8,936 nucleotides of DNA from a bacterium (lineage in GTDB: Bacteria > Desulfobacterota > Binatia > UBA12015), in the NCBI GenBank assembly GCA_029976905.1, contig JAPOLW010000131.1:1-8936 (forward strand), read 5' to 3'. Both the position numbers and the translations under genes were made by a program. A model generated the notes under the pieces. The model saw nothing but the letters and a program-made list of their open reading frames with translations. It made no database searches and had not been told where the DNA came from. The stretch's first letter is position 1, and every line of letters starts with the position of its first letter. This document shows positions 7,230 to 8,936 of this stretch, piece after piece.

Positions 7230-8260
7230 ACATCCGACGAACTCCCCTGCGCGGACCCGCGGTCTGGACGGCCGACGACATCGCCGCGCGCGACGACTGG
7301 CGCTACGAACTCCGACCGGACGAGATCGACGACCTCGAGCGCGCTCTCGCGCACGCGCGCCGGACCGGAAAGCCCACCACGGCCCTCACCCGCGAGGACT
7401 TCCCCCTGCCCGTCCTCGGGACCGCCATCGCCCGCTGGATGCAGGCCATCGAAGGAGGTCCCGGGTTCCAGAACGTGCAGGGCCTCCCCGTCGAGCGCTA
7501 CGATCTCGACGATCTGGGTCTCCTCCACTTCGGAATCGGCGCCCATCTGGGGACGGCGGTCTCCCAGAACGCAGCCGGCGACCTGCTGAGCCACGTTCGC
7601 GACATCGGTGCCAACCCTGCCCATCGTGGCGTTCGCCTCTACAAGACGAACGTAGAGTTGGGCTTCCATAGCGACGGCTCCGACATCGCCGCTCTCCTTT
7701 GCGTCCGGCCGGCCCTCTTCGGCGGCAGCAATCGGTTGGCGAGTTGCGGCGCGATCTACAACGAGTTCCTCCGCCGGCGCCCCGACCTCGCCGAGGTTCT
7801 CTACCGACCCTTCTCCTGGGACCGCAACGACGAACAGGCCGCGGGAGACCCTCCCTTCTTCGATCTGCCGATCTGCGCCAACCACGGCGACCACTTCAGG
7901 ATGTTCTACATCGGCTGGTACATCCGGAATGCGCAACGGCACCCCGGGGCACCGCGACTCACCGCCGAACAAGTCCAGGCCCTCGACCTGATCGACGAGA
8001 TCGCCGCGGATCCGGCCTTCCATTTCGAGTTCCGGCTGGAGCCGGGGGAGATCAACTACCTCAAGAATAGCGCGGCGCTGCACATGCGGACCGCTTTCGG
8101 AGACGCGGAGGATCCGGCACGCAAGCGTCATCTCCTGCGACTCTGGCTCACCGCCCACGGCTCCTGGGCCGACGGAGACGCCTTCGTGCAACAGGGCATT
8201 CCGATCAAGGAAGGCGTCTCCTCCGACGCCGAGAACCTCGCCGCCGACACCCGGCGCTGA
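7226..8260 (+). CDS. TauD/TfdA-family Fe(II)/2-oxoglutarate-dependent dioxygenase in the ars operon
   Basis: A 344-aa cytosolic oxygenase. The Fe(II) facial triad is complete: H148 and D150 in GFHSDGSD, and the distal H286 in NSAALHMRTAFGD. The 2-oxoglutarate-binding arginine is probably R301, 15 residues after H286, in ARKRHLLRLWL. Other family-like stretches are LGTAVSQNAAGDLLSHVRDI near the fold entry, PALFGGSNRLASCGAIYNEF after the HxD motif, and FRMFYIGWYIRNAQ. Enzymes of this family hydroxylate unactivated carbons using O2 and 2-oxoglutarate, releasing succinate and CO2, and often start degradation of taurine, aryloxyacetates, betaines or phosphonates. The substrate here is unknown. Its GTG start overlaps arsR by 4 bp and it is followed 28 bp later by arsI, so it should be induced by arsenic. 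A role on an organoarsenical is inferred from context only. The family assignment is firm. Confidence 0.88.
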   Translation: MNIRRTPLRGPAVWTADDIAARDDWRYELRPDEIDDLERALAHARRTGKPTTALTREDFPLPVLGTAIARWMQAIEGGPGFQNVQGLPVERYDLDDLGLLHFGIGAHLGTAVSQNAAGDLLSHVRDIGANPAHRGVRLYKTNVELGFHSDGSDIAALLCVRPALFGGSNRLASCGAIYNEFLRRRPDLAEVLYRPFSWDRNDEQAAGDPPFFDLPICANHGDHFRMFYIGWYIRNAQRHPGAPRLTAEQVQALDLIDEIAADPAFHFEFRLEPGEINYLKNSAALHMRTAFGDAEDPARKRHLLRLWLTAHGSWADGDAFVQQGIPIKEGVSSDAENLAADTRR

Positions 8261-8288
8261 GAATCCGCGACGAAGAAAGGGACCGACC

Positions 8289-8753
8289 ATGCGCGTACAA
8301 CTCGCCCTCAACGTGGAAAACCTCGACGAGGCCGTCGACTACTACTCGAAGCTCTTCGGCGTGGCCCCGCACAAGCGCAAGCCGGGCTACGCCAATTTCG
8401 CAATCGATGCGCCACCGCTCAAACTCGTGCTCTTCGAAGCGCCGGGTGCCGCCGAACGCCTGAATCACCTCGGCGTCGAAACCTTTGCACAAGAAGATGT
8501 CGATGCGGCCATCGAACGATTCGACGCGGCCGGCATCAAGGGCGAGCAAGAAGAGGCCTCGACCTGCTGCTTCGCGACGCAGAACAAGGTCTGGTCGCGC
8601 GATCCCCAGGGCATGCGCTGGGAGTGGTATCGCGTCCTCGAGGACGCTGCGGAATTCGGCGCGGCTCCGATCGTGGATACTCGCGTGGACCCGGGGGAAT
8701 CGGCCGACGCTCCCTCGTGTTGTGCGCCCGACCCCGAATCGACCCATCGCTGA
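8289..8753 (+). CDS. arsI: ArsI-type C-As lyase (ArsI/CadI family VOC metalloenzyme)
   Basis: A 154-aa vicinal-oxygen-chelate (glyoxalase-fold) dioxygenase that would split the carbon-arsenic bond of trivalent organoarsenicals such as methylarsenite, using Fe(II) and O2. It opens MRVQLALNVENLDEAVDYYS, then has KLFGVAPHKRKPGYANFAID, LNHLGVE, STCCFATQNKVWSRDPQGMR and WEWYRVL. The likely Fe(II) ligands are Q4, H60 and E112 and the substrate-binding vicinal pair is C93-C94. These align with Q8, H65, E117 and C98-C99 that I recall for Thermomonospora curvata ArsI. Compared with relatives ending soon after the ...FG segment (124 here), there is a proline/acid-rich tail with a second vicinal pair, C144-C145. 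AAAGGG at 8276-8281, 7 nt before ATG, is a good ribosome binding site and fixes the start. The actinobacterial CadI name covers similar proteins, so metal binding or sequestration is an alternative, but the intact triad and CC pair favour C-As lyase. Confidence 0.87.
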   Translation: MRVQLALNVENLDEAVDYYSKLFGVAPHKRKPGYANFAIDAPPLKLVLFEAPGAAERLNHLGVETFAQEDVDAAIERFDAAGIKGEQEEASTCCFATQNKVWSRDPQGMRWEWYRVLEDAAEFGAAPIVDTRVDPGESADAPSCCAPDPESTHR

Positions 8754-8778
8754 TGGGGCCGGGCCCCGGGACGTCGCC

Positions 8779-8936
8779 AGACGCCCGGTGCTCGCTCCTG
8801 CGACCGGGAAGAGACGCCCGGTGCCGGCTCCTGCGACCGGGAAGAGACGCCCGGTGCCGGCTCCTGCGACCGGGAAGAGACGCCCGGTGCTCGCTCCTGC
8901 GACCGGGAAGAGACGCGCGGTGCTCGCTCCGGCGAC
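8779..8936. repeat. 33-bp tandem direct repeat, 4.8 copies, continuing past the window edge
   Basis: Units start at 8779, 8812, 8845, 8878 and 8911, and the last is cut after 26 bases. Each unit begins AGACGCCCGGTGC and ends CTCCTGCGACCGGGAAG. Two variants differ at three positions in the middle (TGCTCGCT in units 1 and 4, TGCCGGCT in units 2 and 3); unit 5 resembles unit 1 with two further changes. Every unit carries the inverted pair CCCGGT / ACCGGG with a 13-nt spacer, so a transcript could form a row of small hairpins. The unit length is a multiple of three and no frame has a stop, but no start codon or ribosome binding site opens a gene here. It starts 25 bp after the arsI stop. There are no unique spacers, so it is not CRISPR. 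The function is unknown; a minisatellite or a dispersed intergenic repeat family is most likely. Confidence 0.93.

Noticed and set aside
7088..8311. Long minus-strand open frame opposite the dioxygenase and arsI
   Set aside because: It is antisense to two genes with complete catalytic motifs; its composition looks like a reverse-frame shadow.
8755..8767. GGGGC-CGG-GCCCC hairpin right after the arsI stop as an intrinsic terminator
   Set aside because: The stem is 5 bp with a 3-nt loop and no T-run follows; GC-rich background makes this common by chance.
8779..8936. CRISPR array or coding repeat protein
   Set aside because: Units are contiguous with no unique spacers, and no start codon or ribosome binding site opens a frame; all frames are open only because the unit is 33 bp and GC-rich.

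Overview
High-GC bacterial chromosomal DNA with tightly packed genes, G/C-rich third codon positions and open frames in almost every phase. The gene mix is an F420-type luciferase-like oxidoreductase, a FATP/FadD6-type acyl-CoA synthetase, a lipoprotein sulfatase, an FGGY kinase and an arsenic operon. This would suit an environmental aerobe of the Myxococcota/Desulfobacterota-like or a related high-GC lineage, but the taxonomic guess is weak. No rRNA, tRNA, insertion sequence, phage gene or CRISPR array was seen.

Layout, left to right. (1) 1-509, minus strand: the N-terminal part of a thiamine-pyrophosphate enzyme of the acetolactate synthase/benzoylformate decarboxylase superfamily, cut by the window edge. 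(2) 606-3322, plus strand: a divergent two-gene unit, an LLM-class F420-dependent oxidoreductase whose stop overlaps (ATGA) the start of a lipoprotein sulfatase with a C-terminal Fn3-associated-like domain. (3) 3352-5157, minus strand: a fatty-acid-transport-protein-type acyl-CoA synthetase, convergent with the sulfatase. (4) 5258-6805, plus strand: an FGGY-family carbohydrate kinase, divergent from the synthetase across a 100-bp gap that holds a perfect 7-bp inverted repeat. (5) 6837-8753, plus strand: an arsenic-type operon consisting of an AT-rich promoter/operator, arsR, a TauD/TfdA-family Fe(II)/2-oxoglutarate dioxygenase that overlaps arsR by GTGA, and an ArsI-type C-As lyase. (6) 8779-8936: a 33-bp tandem repeat running off the window edge.

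The part most worth attention is region 5. ArsR should sense trivalent arsenic through a C-C-x5-C cysteine set and release the operon. ArsI should cleave the C-As bond of trivalent organoarsenicals. A second Fe(II)/O2 enzyme lies between them and is translationally coupled to the sensor. I do not recall a 2-oxoglutarate dioxygenase among the named ars genes. The working hypothesis is a two-oxygenase organoarsenical degradation module in which the dioxygenase prepares or modifies a substrate for ArsI. No efflux pump, arsenate reductase or ArsM is visible within the window.
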